Origin: Vagococcus luciliae
GTDB taxonomy: Bacteria; Bacillota; Bacilli; Lactobacillales; Vagococcaceae
DNA: 64,000 nucleotides
Direction of reading: 5' to 3'
NCBI RefSeq assembly: GCF_024637875.1
Contig: NZ_CP102451.1
Span: 1,243,001 to 1,307,000, forward strand
Below, one piece after another: positions 49,774 to 58,530 of the stretch. Position 1 is the stretch's first letter. Each line of letters starts with the position of its first letter. The position numbers and the translations under genes are program-made. The notes below the pieces were generated by a model. The model saw only the letters and a program-made list of their open reading frames with translations, searched no databases and was not told the origin of the DNA.

Positions 49774-52110
49774 ATGTCTAAAAAAGAATCCTATCCAGGT
49801 CTTACAGATGAAGAGGTACTAAATAGAATGGCTAGAGGTGAAGTAAATCAAGCCATACCCAAGACAACTCGGACATTTAAACAGATTCTATTTGAGAATA
49901 GTTTTACATTATTTAATTTTATCAATTTAGTCATAGCTGGTTTTATTATCTATACTGGAAGTTATAAAAACTTACTGTTTTTGGGTGTGATTGTATCTAA
50001 TACTTTAGTTGGCGTTTATCAAGAAATCAAAGCGAAAAATAATATTGATCGGCTAAGCTTACTTAGTGAATCAAAAGTAACGGTAATAAGAAATCATCAA
50101 ACGTTTGATATTCCACAAAATGAGGTTGTCAAAGATGATTTAATCATAGTTAAACGTGGACAACAAATTGTTGTAGATGGAACTATTTTAGATACTGAAG
50201 GAATGGAATGTGATGAGTCTCAATTAACTGGTGAATCTGATCCTATCATAAAAACTATTGGGTCTTCTATTTATTCAGGAAGTTATATTGTCAGTGGTAG
50301 TGGGTTGATGCAAGCAACACATGTTGGAGAAGATAGTTATAGCTACAAACTTAGTATGGAAGCCAAGCAAACTAAAGGCATTTATAGTGAATTAATCATG
50401 TTGATGAATCGTCTAATCCGTTTGCTGACAATGGTGATCATACCAATCGGTGCTATTTTAATGATAACCAGTTTAACAAGTGGAACTCAGTTGAATGAAG
50501 CCATTTTAGGCAGTACAGCAGCCATTATGGGGATGATTCCAGAAGGACTTATTTTATTAACAACTGTTGCACTAGCTGTTGGGGTTATCAAATTAAGTCG
50601 TAGGCAAGTGTTGGTACAGACAATGGGTGCTATAGAAACATTGGCTAGAGTAGATGTTCTTTGTTTAGATAAAACAGGAACTTTAACAAGTGGACAACTA
50701 AAAGTTGTGGAATATGATACAGTTGACACAACTAATTTGACAGATGAAACATTTTCTATTTTAGTTGGTTCAATGATTAAAGGGTTGAATGAAGATAATG
50801 CGACTGGACTAGCTTTAATGAGTTATTTTGATCAAAGTGACGAAAATTTATTTAAGCCAGTCAAACAGATACCTTTCTCTTCAGCGAGAAAATGGAGTGC
50901 TATTACATTTCAAGAAAACGGTACGTATTTTATGGGAGCCCCTGAGTATTTATTTGAAGGCTTTTCTGAAGATCAAACTGAAAAAATGGGATTGGCTTTT
51001 GAAAAAGGATTACGAATTATTGCGGTGGCTAAAAGTAATGGTACTGAGTTATCTCAGGTATTACCAGATCAATTAGAATTATTAGGATTTATTTACCTTG
51101 AAGATGAAATTAGACCAGAAGCACCTCAAACGCTTGATTATTTTAAGCAGGAGAAAGTGGACATATGCATTATATCTGGAGACCATCCAGAAACGGTCGC
51201 ACAGATAGCTAAACGATCTGGCGTATCACATGATGAAGAATCAATTGATATGAGTAAAATATCAGATGAGAAAATTCCAGAAATTGTGAAGACACACCGT
51301 ATTTTTGGGCGAGTTTCACCAGAACAAAAGAAAAAGCTAGTCATAGCACTTCAGGAAGAAAACCATGTTGTCGGGATGACAGGGGACGGAGTGAATGATA
51401 TTTTAGCGTTAAAACAAGCTGATTGTAGTATCGTTATGGCAAATGGGAGTGATGCTGCAAAGGGGATTGCTGATTTTGTTTTATTAGATTCTAATTTTGA
51501 TTCCATGATAGATGTTGTATTAGAGGGCAGACAAGTTATTAACAATATTCAACGAGTGTCTTCTCTGTACTTGACTAAAACAGTCTATTCATTGTTTTTA
51601 GCAGCAATTTATATTTTTGTTAGTTCACCATATCCTTTTCAACCCATTCAATTAAGTCCAATTAATGCTTTAACAGTAGGAATACCCTCTTTCTTTTTAG
51701 CGCTTAGGCCAAATACGCAGCCAATCAAGGGAGCTTTTTTGAAAAATGTATTTGAACCACCACTAGCTAGTGGGTTAACAGTCGTCATTATGACTTTATT
51801 AATTGAGGTGCTCGGAAATATATTAGGATGGTCATATGAGCAAAAATCAACCGTAACAGTGTTATTGACAGGATTTATTGGTTTTATTGTTCTTAGGGAA
51901 ATAGCCAAGCCCTTAACGAAAAAAATTATAGGACTTTTAAGTGTTTTAATCGTATTGTTTTTATTTATTTTTACATTTTTTGATCACATTTTCTCATTGG
52001 CAAGCATATATAACAGTCATTTAGCTCTTGTGTATTTACCATTAATGAGTGTGTCGGTACCGATTTTTTATCTTATTCGAAAAGTCATTCATAAGTTATT
52101 AAAAGAGTAA
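49774..52110 (+). CDS. P-type cation ATPase, CtpE-like
   Basis: A 778-aa P-type ATPase distinct from the upstream one. It has a short N-terminus, actuator LTGESDP (~152), DKTGTLTSGQL (~298), a TGDGVNDILALKQADCSIVMANGSDAAKG hinge region (split over ~535-565) and a C-terminal bundle of about six helices. Membrane helix 4 reads MGMIPEGLILLTTVALAVG (Pro-Glu-Gly-Leu-Ile), the pattern of CtpE-like pumps, some of which carry Ca2+. The hinge has Ile-Leu in place of the common Ala-Pro, as in that subfamily. GGGGGAGGG precedes the ATG. The ion is not fixed by sequence; no riboswitch is present here. Confidence 0.88.
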   Translation: MSKKESYPGLTDEEVLNRMARGEVNQAIPKTTRTFKQILFENSFTLFNFINLVIAGFIIYTGSYKNLLFLGVIVSNTLVGVYQEIKAKNNIDRLSLLSESKVTVIRNHQTFDIPQNEVVKDDLIIVKRGQQIVVDGTILDTEGMECDESQLTGESDPIIKTIGSSIYSGSYIVSGSGLMQATHVGEDSYSYKLSMEAKQTKGIYSELIMLMNRLIRLLTMVIIPIGAILMITSLTSGTQLNEAILGSTAAIMGMIPEGLILLTTVALAVGVIKLSRRQVLVQTMGAIETLARVDVLCLDKTGTLTSGQLKVVEYDTVDTTNLTDETFSILVGSMIKGLNEDNATGLALMSYFDQSDENLFKPVKQIPFSSARKWSAITFQENGTYFMGAPEYLFEGFSEDQTEKMGLAFEKGLRIIAVAKSNGTELSQVLPDQLELLGFIYLEDEIRPEAPQTLDYFKQEKVDICIISGDHPETVAQIAKRSGVSHDEESIDMSKISDEKIPEIVKTHRIFGRVSPEQKKKLVIALQEENHVVGMTGDGVNDILALKQADCSIVMANGSDAAKGIADFVLLDSNFDSMIDVVLEGRQVINNIQRVSSLYLTKTVYSLFLAAIYIFVSSPYPFQPIQLSPINALTVGIPSFFLALRPNTQPIKGAFLKNVFEPPLASGLTVVIMTLLIEVLGNILGWSYEQKSTVTVLLTGFIGFIVLREIAKPLTKKIIGLLSVLIVLFLFIFTFFDHIFSLASIYNSHLALVYLPLMSVSVPIFYLIRKVIHKLLKE

Positions 52111-52206
52111 ATTAACATAAAATTCACACTTTATTATTAAAAAAGATATATTCACTGTGTAATATAAAATTGTATTGTAGACGTCAGTTTATTATGGGAG
52201 GGTAAA

Positions 52207-52668
52207 ATGAAAAAAATAGTTTTAAGTAGTCTGTTGATTAGTAGTGTATTTGTTATCTCTGGTTGCTCGTCTGGAGTGAATACTACAGCAAGTGAAGGAC
52301 AAACTACTAAAAGAACTGGTGAAATTTCTTCATCAACCTCAACCGTTAGGGAATCTAACCAAAAAAGTCGTCCCATTTTTGAAGGACGATTAACAATGGA
52401 TCCGATTATTGAAAAAGATACGGTTATTTTATCATTTGAGTCGGTTGATGTAGTATGTGATCCTGATTCTATTCATGATGTTCTTGATTCTAATGGTGTA
52501 GTTTTAAATGTGGATAAAAAACTATATGACAAAACTAAAAATAAAGATAAAATGAGATATGGGGTAACAGTCGAATTCACTTTGACTCCGACGCCAGCTT
52601 TAACTTTTTCAATACCACCACAAGTTCCTGGAGATTCGATTGAATCAATTAAAGTGTTAGATAAATAA
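52207..52668 (+). CDS. Small lipoprotein of unknown function
   Basis: A 153-aa secreted lipoprotein. The signal peptide (~1-19) ends in the lipobox VISGC with Cys ~20, followed by a Ser/Thr-rich linker (~21-55) and a compact beta-rich domain containing ILSFESVDVVCDPDSIHDVLDSNG. No known domain is recognised. GGGAGG lies upstream of the ATG. It is a single gene with its own terminator. Confidence 0.8.
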   Translation: MKKIVLSSLLISSVFVISGCSSGVNTTASEGQTTKRTGEISSSTSTVRESNQKSRPIFEGRLTMDPIIEKDTVILSFESVDVVCDPDSIHDVLDSNGVVLNVDKKLYDKTKNKDKMRYGVTVEFTLTPTPALTFSIPPQVPGDSIESIKVLDK

Positions 52669-52678
52669 AAATGATTAG

Positions 52679-52712
52679 AAAGTGTTGGTTAGTTTCTTAG
52701 CCAATGCTTTTT
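52679..52712 (+). terminator. Terminator after the lipoprotein gene
   Basis: AAAGTGTTGGTTA / TAGCCAATGCTTT stem with several G-U pairs and five T. Confidence 0.75.
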
Positions 52713-52725
52713 AAAATGTTTCGCT

Positions 52726-52754
52726 TTGACTTAAGCAAAATGTTACAATAATAA
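52726..52754 (+). promoter_or_regulatory. Possible promoter of rimM-trmD
   Basis: TTGACT (52726-52731), 17-base spacer, TAATAA (52749-52754). Confidence 0.5.
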
Positions 52755-52783
52755 AATGAAATATGTGAAATGAGGGAATAAAG

Positions 52784-53314
52784 GTGGCAGAATATTTAAA
52801 TGTTGGGAAAATTGTTAATACACAAGGTATTAAAGGGGAAGTTAGAGTAATATCTCAAACAGATTTTCCAGAAAAACGCTATAAAAAAGGGAATATATTA
52901 TACCTATTTCAAGATGGAAAAGACATGGTTGAGTTAATGATAAAATCTCACAGAAAACATAAAAATTTTGATATTGTTAGTTTTGAGGGTCATCCGAATA
53001 TTAATGATGTTGAAAAATATCGAGATGGCATTTTAAAAGTTAAAAAAGACGAAGTCGGTCAATTAGAAGAAAATGCCTTTTATTATCACGAAATAATCGG
53101 CTGTGAAGTAGTAGATGAAACTGGCGAGTTGTTGGGTACAATTAAAGAAATTTTATCTCCTGGAGCTAATGATGTGTGGGTAGTTAAATCTAAAGAACAT
53201 GGGAAAAAAGATATTTTATTACCATATATTGAATCCGTTGTTTTAGATGTGAATGTGGATGAACAAAAAGTAACTGTTGATATTCCAGAAGGGTTGATTG
53301 ATGATGAGAATTGA
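52784..53314 (+). CDS. rimM: 16S rRNA processing protein RimM
   Basis: RimM assists late 30S assembly and binds S19. The 176 aa show [20 protein letters not shown] at the N-terminus and the PRC-barrel domain with [35 protein letters not shown]. The start is GTG 52784, 7 bases after GAGGG. It overlaps trmD by 14 bases. Confidence 0.96.
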   Translation: MAEYLNVGKIVNTQGIKGEVRVISQTDFPEKRYKKGNILYLFQDGKDMVELMIKSHRKHKNFDIVSFEGHPNINDVEKYRDGILKVKKDEVGQLEENAFYYHEIIGCEVVDETGELLGTIKEILSPGANDVWVVKSKEHGKKDILLPYIESVVLDVNVDEQKVTVDIPEGLIDDEN

Positions 53315-54044
53315 TGTCTTAACTCTTTTTCCAAAAATGTTTGAAGGTCCGCTAACTGAATCTATTTTAGGGAAAGCCATCACTAAAGAGTTGCTTGAGG
53401 TTCATGTAAGAAATTTTAGAGAGTTTTCGACAAATAAACATCAACAAGTAGATGATTACCCGTATGGTGGGGGAGCAGGGATGTTGTTGAAAGTTCAACC
53501 AATCCATGATGCACTTACTTTCATTGAAACAGACGCAAAAACTAAACCTCGTGTGATTTTACTTGATCCAGCAGGTAAACGATTTAATCAAGAGATGGCG
53601 GAAGAATTTTCTAAAGAGGAACACTTGGTTTTTATTTGTGGTCATTATGAAGGCTATGATGAAAGAATCCGTTCTTTAGTAACCGATGAAGTGTCACTTG
53701 GTGATTACGTGTTAACAGGTGGTGAGCTTGGCGCAATGGTGATGATTGATGCAACAGTGAGGTTATTACCAGAAGTTTTGGGTAATGATCAGTCAGCCAA
53801 AACTGATTCTCATTCAACAGGTCTTTTGGAGCATCCACAATACACACGTCCGGCTAATTATGAAGGAATGGAAGTTCCTCACGTATTAACCAATGGAAAT
53901 CATAAATTAATTGAAGAATGGCAGTTAAAAGAATCGCTTAGAAGAACCTACTTAAGACGACCTGATATGTTAGAATCGATTGAGTTAACAAAAGAGATGG
54001 AAAGATTACTAGAAGAAGTGAAAAAGGAAGAAAAAAGTATTTAG
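53301..54044 (+). CDS. trmD: tRNA (guanosine-37-N1)-methyltransferase
   Basis: TrmD methylates G37 beside the anticodon, preventing frameshifting. The 247-aa SPOUT protein has a trefoil-knot core: the [18 protein letters not shown] segment, [13 protein letters not shown], and [18 protein letters not shown]. Candidate starts are TTG 53298, ATG 53301 and ATG 53304; ATG 53301 is best spaced (7 bases) from GAAGGG inside rimM. Confidence 0.97.
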   Translation: MMRIDVLTLFPKMFEGPLTESILGKAITKELLEVHVRNFREFSTNKHQQVDDYPYGGGAGMLLKVQPIHDALTFIETDAKTKPRVILLDPAGKRFNQEMAEEFSKEEHLVFICGHYEGYDERIRSLVTDEVSLGDYVLTGGELGAMVMIDATVRLLPEVLGNDQSAKTDSHSTGLLEHPQYTRPANYEGMEVPHVLTNGNHKLIEEWQLKESLRRTYLRRPDMLESIELTKEMERLLEEVKKEEKSI

Positions 54045-54084
54045 CCTCTTTACTGAAAAGAGTAATTATGCTATTATTATTTAG

Positions 54085-54131
54085 TGAGTCAAGTGGCTCA
54101 TCTATTACAACATTCCGCTGTGTAAGACTCA
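54085..54131 (+). promoter_or_regulatory. Ribosomal protein L19 leader
   Basis: The leader of rplS folds with an outer stem TGAGTC (54085-54090) / GACTCA (54126-54131) and an inner TTACA / TGTAA pair around ACATTCCGCTG. It resembles the L19 leader described in Firmicutes, thought to give autogenous control by L19. The match is from memory, so confidence is moderate. Confidence 0.65.
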
Positions 54132-54162
54132 TATGAATGTTTAGAATAAGGAGAATGTGGAC

Positions 54163-54510
54163 ATGAATCCATTAATAGAAGAAATTACAAAAGAACAATT
54201 ACGCTCTGATATCCCAGCTTTTAGACCTGGTGACACTGTACGTGTACATGCTAAAGTTGTTGAGGGTACTCGTGAACGTATCCAGTTATTTGAAGGTGTT
54301 GTAATCAAACGCCGTGGAGCTGGAATTAGCGAAACTTACACTGTACGTAAAGTATCAAATGGTGTTGGTGTGGAACGTACTTTCCCAATCCATACACCAC
54401 GTGTTGCTCAAATCGAAGTAATCCGTTATGGTAAAGTTCGTCGTGCGAAACTTTATTACATCCGTGCATTACATGGTAAAGCAGCAAGAATTAAAGAAAT
54501 CCGTCGTTAA
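54163..54510 (+). CDS. rplS: 50S ribosomal protein L19
   Basis: The 115-aa L19 sits at the 30S-50S interface. [22 protein letters not shown] and [23 protein letters not shown] are diagnostic. ATG 54163 is 7 bases after AAGGAGAA; an in-frame GTG at 54157 is too close. The leader contains the structure noted at 54085-54131. Confidence 0.98.
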   Translation: MNPLIEEITKEQLRSDIPAFRPGDTVRVHAKVVEGTRERIQLFEGVVIKRRGAGISETYTVRKVSNGVGVERTFPIHTPRVAQIEVIRYGKVRRAKLYYIRALHGKAARIKEIRR

Positions 54511-54530
54511 TAAGTCATTATTAACTAACA

Positions 54531-54562
54531 AAGAACTCTATGAAAATAGGGTTCTTTTTTTT
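54531..54562 (+). terminator. Terminator after rplS
   Basis: AAGAACTCTAT / ATAGGGTTCTT stem (one G-U) with a long T run. Confidence 0.92.
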
Positions 54563-54691
54563 TGTTTGAATGCAAGTAGTGATATGAAAGTAATTTTATC
54601 AATTAATAAATCTAATAGTAGCTCAATGAGCATTGGTTGTAACGTTTAAAATCAAAATATTGTCATAAATAAATCGCTAAATTTTGTTAAT

Positions 54692-54714
54692 CTATCATTA
54701 TCCTATAATGATAG
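54692..54714 (+). promoter_or_regulatory. Inverted repeat, candidate operator before the M24-like gene
   Basis: CTATCATTA-N5-TAATGATAG, a perfect 9-bp dyad. It lies immediately upstream of an extended -10 (TGTTATGAT, 54729-54737), overlapping the -35 position, which is where a repressor or activator would bind. There is no T run, so it is not a terminator. The regulator is unknown. The rest of the 54563-54773 gap shows nothing recognisable. Confidence 0.5.
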
Positions 54715-54773
54715 TAGTAATTAACTTATGTTATGATATTGAATAGATAAATAAAAATAGGGGGTTTATTATA

Positions 54774-56159
54774 TTGGTGGATATAGATTTAGATATAGTA
54801 GAGGAATTAGTAGTTGATAGAGAGCTTCAACCTGTACCGTTAACAGATGATACGATAGGAGAACGCTTGGATAAAGTAATTAAAAGAATGTCAGATAAAA
54901 ACTTAGATGCTATTGTTGTTTATTGTGACTTGGAACATGGTGGAAATTTTGAATATTTGACAGGATTTGTGACACGTTTTGAAGAAGGTATGTTAGTGTT
55001 ACATAAAACAAAAGAAGCATATTTAATATTAGGAAATGAAAACTTAAATAAAGTTTCTAAATCACGTATTAAAGCTAAGGGTATTCATATGCCTCATTTA
55101 TCTTTAGCAAATCAACCAATGGATAATGACAATCCAATTACAAATTATTTTAAAGAAGCTAGATTATCAAATAACATGCAAGTTGGTGTAGTAGGTTGGA
55201 AGTTATTCACTAGTCACTATTGTGATAATAATAAACTATTTGATTTACCTAACTTTTTAATACAAGGATTAAAAGAAGTAGTAGATGAAAAAAATCTATC
55301 CAATCAAACGGGGTTATTTATTAGTAGTGACAATGGGGCAAGAGTTACAAATAACAGTAATGAGATTGCTCACTATGAATTTTGGGCTCAGCTATCTAGT
55401 CAAAGCATGTCAAAGGGTTTGCAAACATTTGATGTTGGTATCTCAGAAATGGAGATTGGGGACGTTATGCAAGAGCTTGGACAACCAAGAAGTGTGGTAA
55501 CAATTGCTGCAACCGGAGAACGTTTTGAAAAAGCCAATATGTATCCAACTAATAAAAAAGTGACTTTGGGAGATCCAGTATCTATGACTGTAGGATATAA
55601 AGGCGGACTCACTTCTCGTGCAGGCTATGCTGTTTCGACCACTAAACAGTTACCAACAGGAGTAGAAGATTATTTAGATGTCTTAGCAAAACCGTATTTC
55701 AATGCTATTGCCACATGGCTTGAAACAATAAAAATTGGTATGACTGGGCATGAGATGTACAGTATCATAGAAGACATTTTGCCACAAAAAACGTATGGAT
55801 GGCATTTAAATCCTGGACATTTATTTGCTGATGAAGAATGGTTATCTTCACCAATCTATCCAACATCTGATATCATATTAAAAAGTGGGATGATGTTTCA
55901 AACAGACATTATACCCTCGATGGCAGGTTATGCAGGAACAAGTTGTGAAAGTGGTATTGTTTTAGCAGATAGTGCCTTACAACGCGATATAAAAAAACAT
56001 TATGCTGATTTGTATGAAACGTTTATGATTCGTAGAAAATTTATTGAAAATCAACTGAATATTAAATTAAGTGAAGATGTCTTACCTATGACAGATACTG
56101 TGGCCTATTATCGTCCGTTCTTTTTAAACAAAAAACAAGCTTTTAAACGAATGAAATAA
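54774..56159 (+). CDS. M24 (creatinase/aminopeptidase P-fold) family protein with altered metal site
   Basis: A 461-aa protein with a creatinase-N-like domain (~25-190, AIVVYCDLEHGGNFEYLTGFVTRF) and a pita-bread M24-like domain (~200-430). The usual paired Asp ligands (Asp-x10-Asp) are missing: the region reads SMTVGYKGGLTSRAGYA. The region WHLNPGHLFADEEW supplies His, MFQTDIIPSMAGYAG has Asp where many M24 enzymes have Glu, and SCESGIVLAD keeps the last Glu. It may be metal-independent like creatinase, or a pseudo-enzyme; the substrate is unknown. The start is TTG 54774 after AGGGGG (GTG 54777 possible). An operator-like dyad precedes it. Confidence 0.75.
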   Translation: MVDIDLDIVEELVVDRELQPVPLTDDTIGERLDKVIKRMSDKNLDAIVVYCDLEHGGNFEYLTGFVTRFEEGMLVLHKTKEAYLILGNENLNKVSKSRIKAKGIHMPHLSLANQPMDNDNPITNYFKEARLSNNMQVGVVGWKLFTSHYCDNNKLFDLPNFLIQGLKEVVDEKNLSNQTGLFISSDNGARVTNNSNEIAHYEFWAQLSSQSMSKGLQTFDVGISEMEIGDVMQELGQPRSVVTIAATGERFEKANMYPTNKKVTLGDPVSMTVGYKGGLTSRAGYAVSTTKQLPTGVEDYLDVLAKPYFNAIATWLETIKIGMTGHEMYSIIEDILPQKTYGWHLNPGHLFADEEWLSSPIYPTSDIILKSGMMFQTDIIPSMAGYAGTSCESGIVLADSALQRDIKKHYADLYETFMIRRKFIENQLNIKLSEDVLPMTDTVAYYRPFFLNKKQAFKRMK

Positions 56160-56178
56160 TTATAAAAAATCATTATTT

Positions 56179-56213
56179 ATTCCTATTATATCTGTATAAT
56201 AGGAATTTTTTTT
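56179..56213 (+). terminator. Terminator after the M24-like gene
   Basis: ATTCCTATTATA / TATAATAGGAAT with a 4-nt loop and eight T. Confidence 0.92.
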
Positions 56214-56259
56214 CGTTATAGTAAATGAGATTACATTGTATGAAAGAAGGAAATACAAA

Positions 56260-57021
56260 ATGGATTCTCAACCTAATTTTGATGATATTGTACAAGTTTG
56301 TTTATTGTATGGAAAAATTTTACAAGAAAGTAATGCGACAAGTGATATGATTAATGCTAATATACATAAAATTATTAATCATTTAAATATAGAAAATAAT
56401 GAATTATCAACTTTTAATGCAGAAACGAGTTTTGTTATTATAAATCGACATGATAATACAGTTAAAATGATTCCAGTAGAGAAATCAGGATATAATTTTG
56501 AAAAAATACTACGAGTTGAAAAAGTATTAGATGATTTTTTAGCTAATAAAATGGATACTCAAAGTTTTCTAAATGAGTTAAGAGTGATTAATCAAAAAAC
56601 CTATTCTTTTCCTGAAAAAACACGAATTATTAGTGCAGCGCTTGTCTGTGGTGGAATGAATGTGATTATGAATGGTTTAAATTGGAGTTTTTTTACAACA
56701 TTTTTTCTAGGTATAATTGGTTATTGGTCATATTTAAAAATAAAAAAAACAACCAAAATAAATATCTTTTCTATTTTGTCTTATTCAACTATTATTTGCT
56801 TTTTTATTGTATGTCTAGTTAAAGTACATGTGGTGAGTGAACCGTATTCTATTTTATTTAGTTGTATTATGCCATTATTACCTGGTACGACATTTGTTAA
56901 TGCTATTAGGGCAATGATGGACGGTAATTATTTGACGGGAATGATTCAAACTATGGATGCTTTTAGTACAGCCTTAATGCTAGGACTACCCGTTGCTATC
57001 ATTTTTTCTAGTGTTTTATAA
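56260..57021 (+). CDS. Threonine/serine exporter family protein, larger subunit (ThrE N-domain, YjjP-like)
   Basis: A 253-aa protein with a soluble N-terminal half (~1-125) and about five membrane helices (~127-250), the ThrE/DUF1212 plan. Conserved features include FNAETSFVII, the Glu/Arg-containing segment LNELRVINQKTYSFPEKTRII, and LPGTTFVNAIRAMMDGNYLTGMIQTMDA near the end. Split homologues (YjjP with YjjB) form one exporter, of succinate in E. coli and of threonine for fused ThrE; the substrate here is open. ATG 56260 follows AAGGA. The partner gene starts 11 bases after its stop. Confidence 0.87.
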   Translation: MDSQPNFDDIVQVCLLYGKILQESNATSDMINANIHKIINHLNIENNELSTFNAETSFVIINRHDNTVKMIPVEKSGYNFEKILRVEKVLDDFLANKMDTQSFLNELRVINQKTYSFPEKTRIISAALVCGGMNVIMNGLNWSFFTTFFLGIIGYWSYLKIKKTTKINIFSILSYSTIICFFIVCLVKVHVVSEPYSILFSCIMPLLPGTTFVNAIRAMMDGNYLTGMIQTMDAFSTALMLGLPVAIIFSSVL

Positions 57022-57032
57022 GGGGTGATTAG

Positions 57033-57542
57033 ATGATTATAAAATTATTTTTTAGTTTTATTGCTGGTTGTGCCATTGCTATTCTTTATAACATTGAGAA
57101 AAATTATACTTTGCTATGTGGGTTATCAGGGATGTTTACATGGTTTGTATATTATGTATGTACAAAATTGTCTTTTAGTGAAGCCATATCTTCTTTAATA
57201 GCATTACTTGCTTTAGTATTTTTTTCTCACATACTAAGTAAGTGGAAAAATGTATCCAGTCTGGTATTTAATATGCCAGGAATTATGCCGATTGTACCAG
57301 GTGGACTGTTATTTAAGACCTTTAATAATTTGACAGAAAAACATTATGAAGTCGCTCTCCATTATGGCTTTCAAGCGTGTTTAGTAGGCGGGGCAATAGC
57401 CATTGGGTTTATTATTAATGAAGCAGTATCTAAAATTTTATTGGCAGCTAAAATAAAAATTGAAGAAGAACCATTTATAAATAAAAAAATAAATCGAGTG
57501 AAAAGTAAAACGGTATCAAAAGATAGTCACTTAGCAGATTAA
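57033..57542 (+). CDS. Threonine/serine exporter family protein, smaller subunit (DUF3815, YjjB-like)
   Basis: A 169-aa membrane protein with about five hydrophobic segments, matching the C-terminal ThrE_2/DUF3815 half. It contains FNMPGIMPIVPGGLLFKTF, the conserved Pro/Gly-rich loop of this half. A short basic cytoplasmic tail follows residue ~145. AAGGGGTG lies 6-8 bases before the ATG. It forms a pair with the preceding gene, both needed for transport in characterised systems. Confidence 0.87.
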   Translation: MIIKLFFSFIAGCAIAILYNIEKNYTLLCGLSGMFTWFVYYVCTKLSFSEAISSLIALLALVFFSHILSKWKNVSSLVFNMPGIMPIVPGGLLFKTFNNLTEKHYEVALHYGFQACLVGGAIAIGFIINEAVSKILLAAKIKIEEEPFINKKINRVKSKTVSKDSHLAD

Positions 57543-57588
57543 GTGTTAAAATAGACAAGATGAGTACTTAAAGTAAGGAAGTGAAAAA

Positions 57589-58530
57589 ATGGTTCAAATC
57601 AAAGATATTGTTAATCAACTGCATCTGGATGTCTATTCAGGTGATGATTTTTTAAATCGTACTGTTTCTTCAAGCGAAATTTCACGACCAGGATTGGAAT
57701 TGACTGGTTATTTTAATTATTACCCATATGATAGAATACAATTATTAGGTATGAAAGAAATTACGTTTATTGAAAAGATGACAGTAGCTGAAAAAACAAT
57801 TATTTTTAAAAAATTATGTAATGATGATACACCTTGTTTTGTGGTAGCTAGAGGATTATCCGTGCCAGAAGAATTGGTTAAGGCGGCAAACAGACAAGAA
57901 ATACCGATTATACAATCTACTATTTCTACTTCTCGTTTATCTGGTATGATTTCAAACTTTTTGGAAAGTCAACTAGCTGAACGTGTTTCCATTCATGGAG
58001 TATTAGTAGAAGTATATGGTTTAGGTGTATTAATCCAAGGTAGCAGCGGTATTGGTAAAAGTGAAACTGGTTTAGAATTAATTAAAAAAGGGCATCGTTT
58101 AATTGCGGATGATCGTGTGGATATTTACCGTCAAGATGAGCGAACTGTTATTGGAGAATCTCCTAAAATTTTAGAACATTTGATGGAAATTCGTGGTGTG
58201 GGTATTATTGATGTAATGAACTTGTTTGGAGCCAGTGCGGTTAGAAATCATGCTCATATCTCTCTTGTTGTAAATCTTCAAGATTGGAGTGTTGATAATA
58301 CCTTTGACAGATTAGGTTCAGGTACCGAGTCAATTGATTTAGCACATGTTCCCGTACCTAAAATTAGTATTCCAGTTTCTACTGGTCGAAATGTTGCAGC
58401 AATTATTGAAGTTGCAGCAATGAATTTTAGAGCAAAAACAATGGGATATGATGCAACGAAAAAATTTGAAAATAATTTAGCAGAATTGATTGCTGAAAAT
58501 TCAGAGAATGGCAAGGAGTTTGATAAATGA
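57589..58530 (+). CDS. hprK: HPr kinase/phosphorylase
   Basis: HPrK/P phosphorylates and dephosphorylates Ser46 of HPr and so governs carbon catabolite repression in Firmicutes. The 313 aa have an N-terminal domain and a C-terminal kinase with Walker A GSSGIGKSETGLELI (~153) and the HPrK signature LMEIRGVGIIDVMNLFGASAVR. AAGGAAG precedes the ATG. It heads hprK-lgt, overlapping lgt by ATGA. Confidence 0.98.
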   Translation: MVQIKDIVNQLHLDVYSGDDFLNRTVSSSEISRPGLELTGYFNYYPYDRIQLLGMKEITFIEKMTVAEKTIIFKKLCNDDTPCFVVARGLSVPEELVKAANRQEIPIIQSTISTSRLSGMISNFLESQLAERVSIHGVLVEVYGLGVLIQGSSGIGKSETGLELIKKGHRLIADDRVDIYRQDERTVIGESPKILEHLMEIRGVGIIDVMNLFGASAVRNHAHISLVVNLQDWSVDNTFDRLGSGTESIDLAHVPVPKISIPVSTGRNVAAIIEVAAMNFRAKTMGYDATKKFENNLAELIAENSENGKEFDK

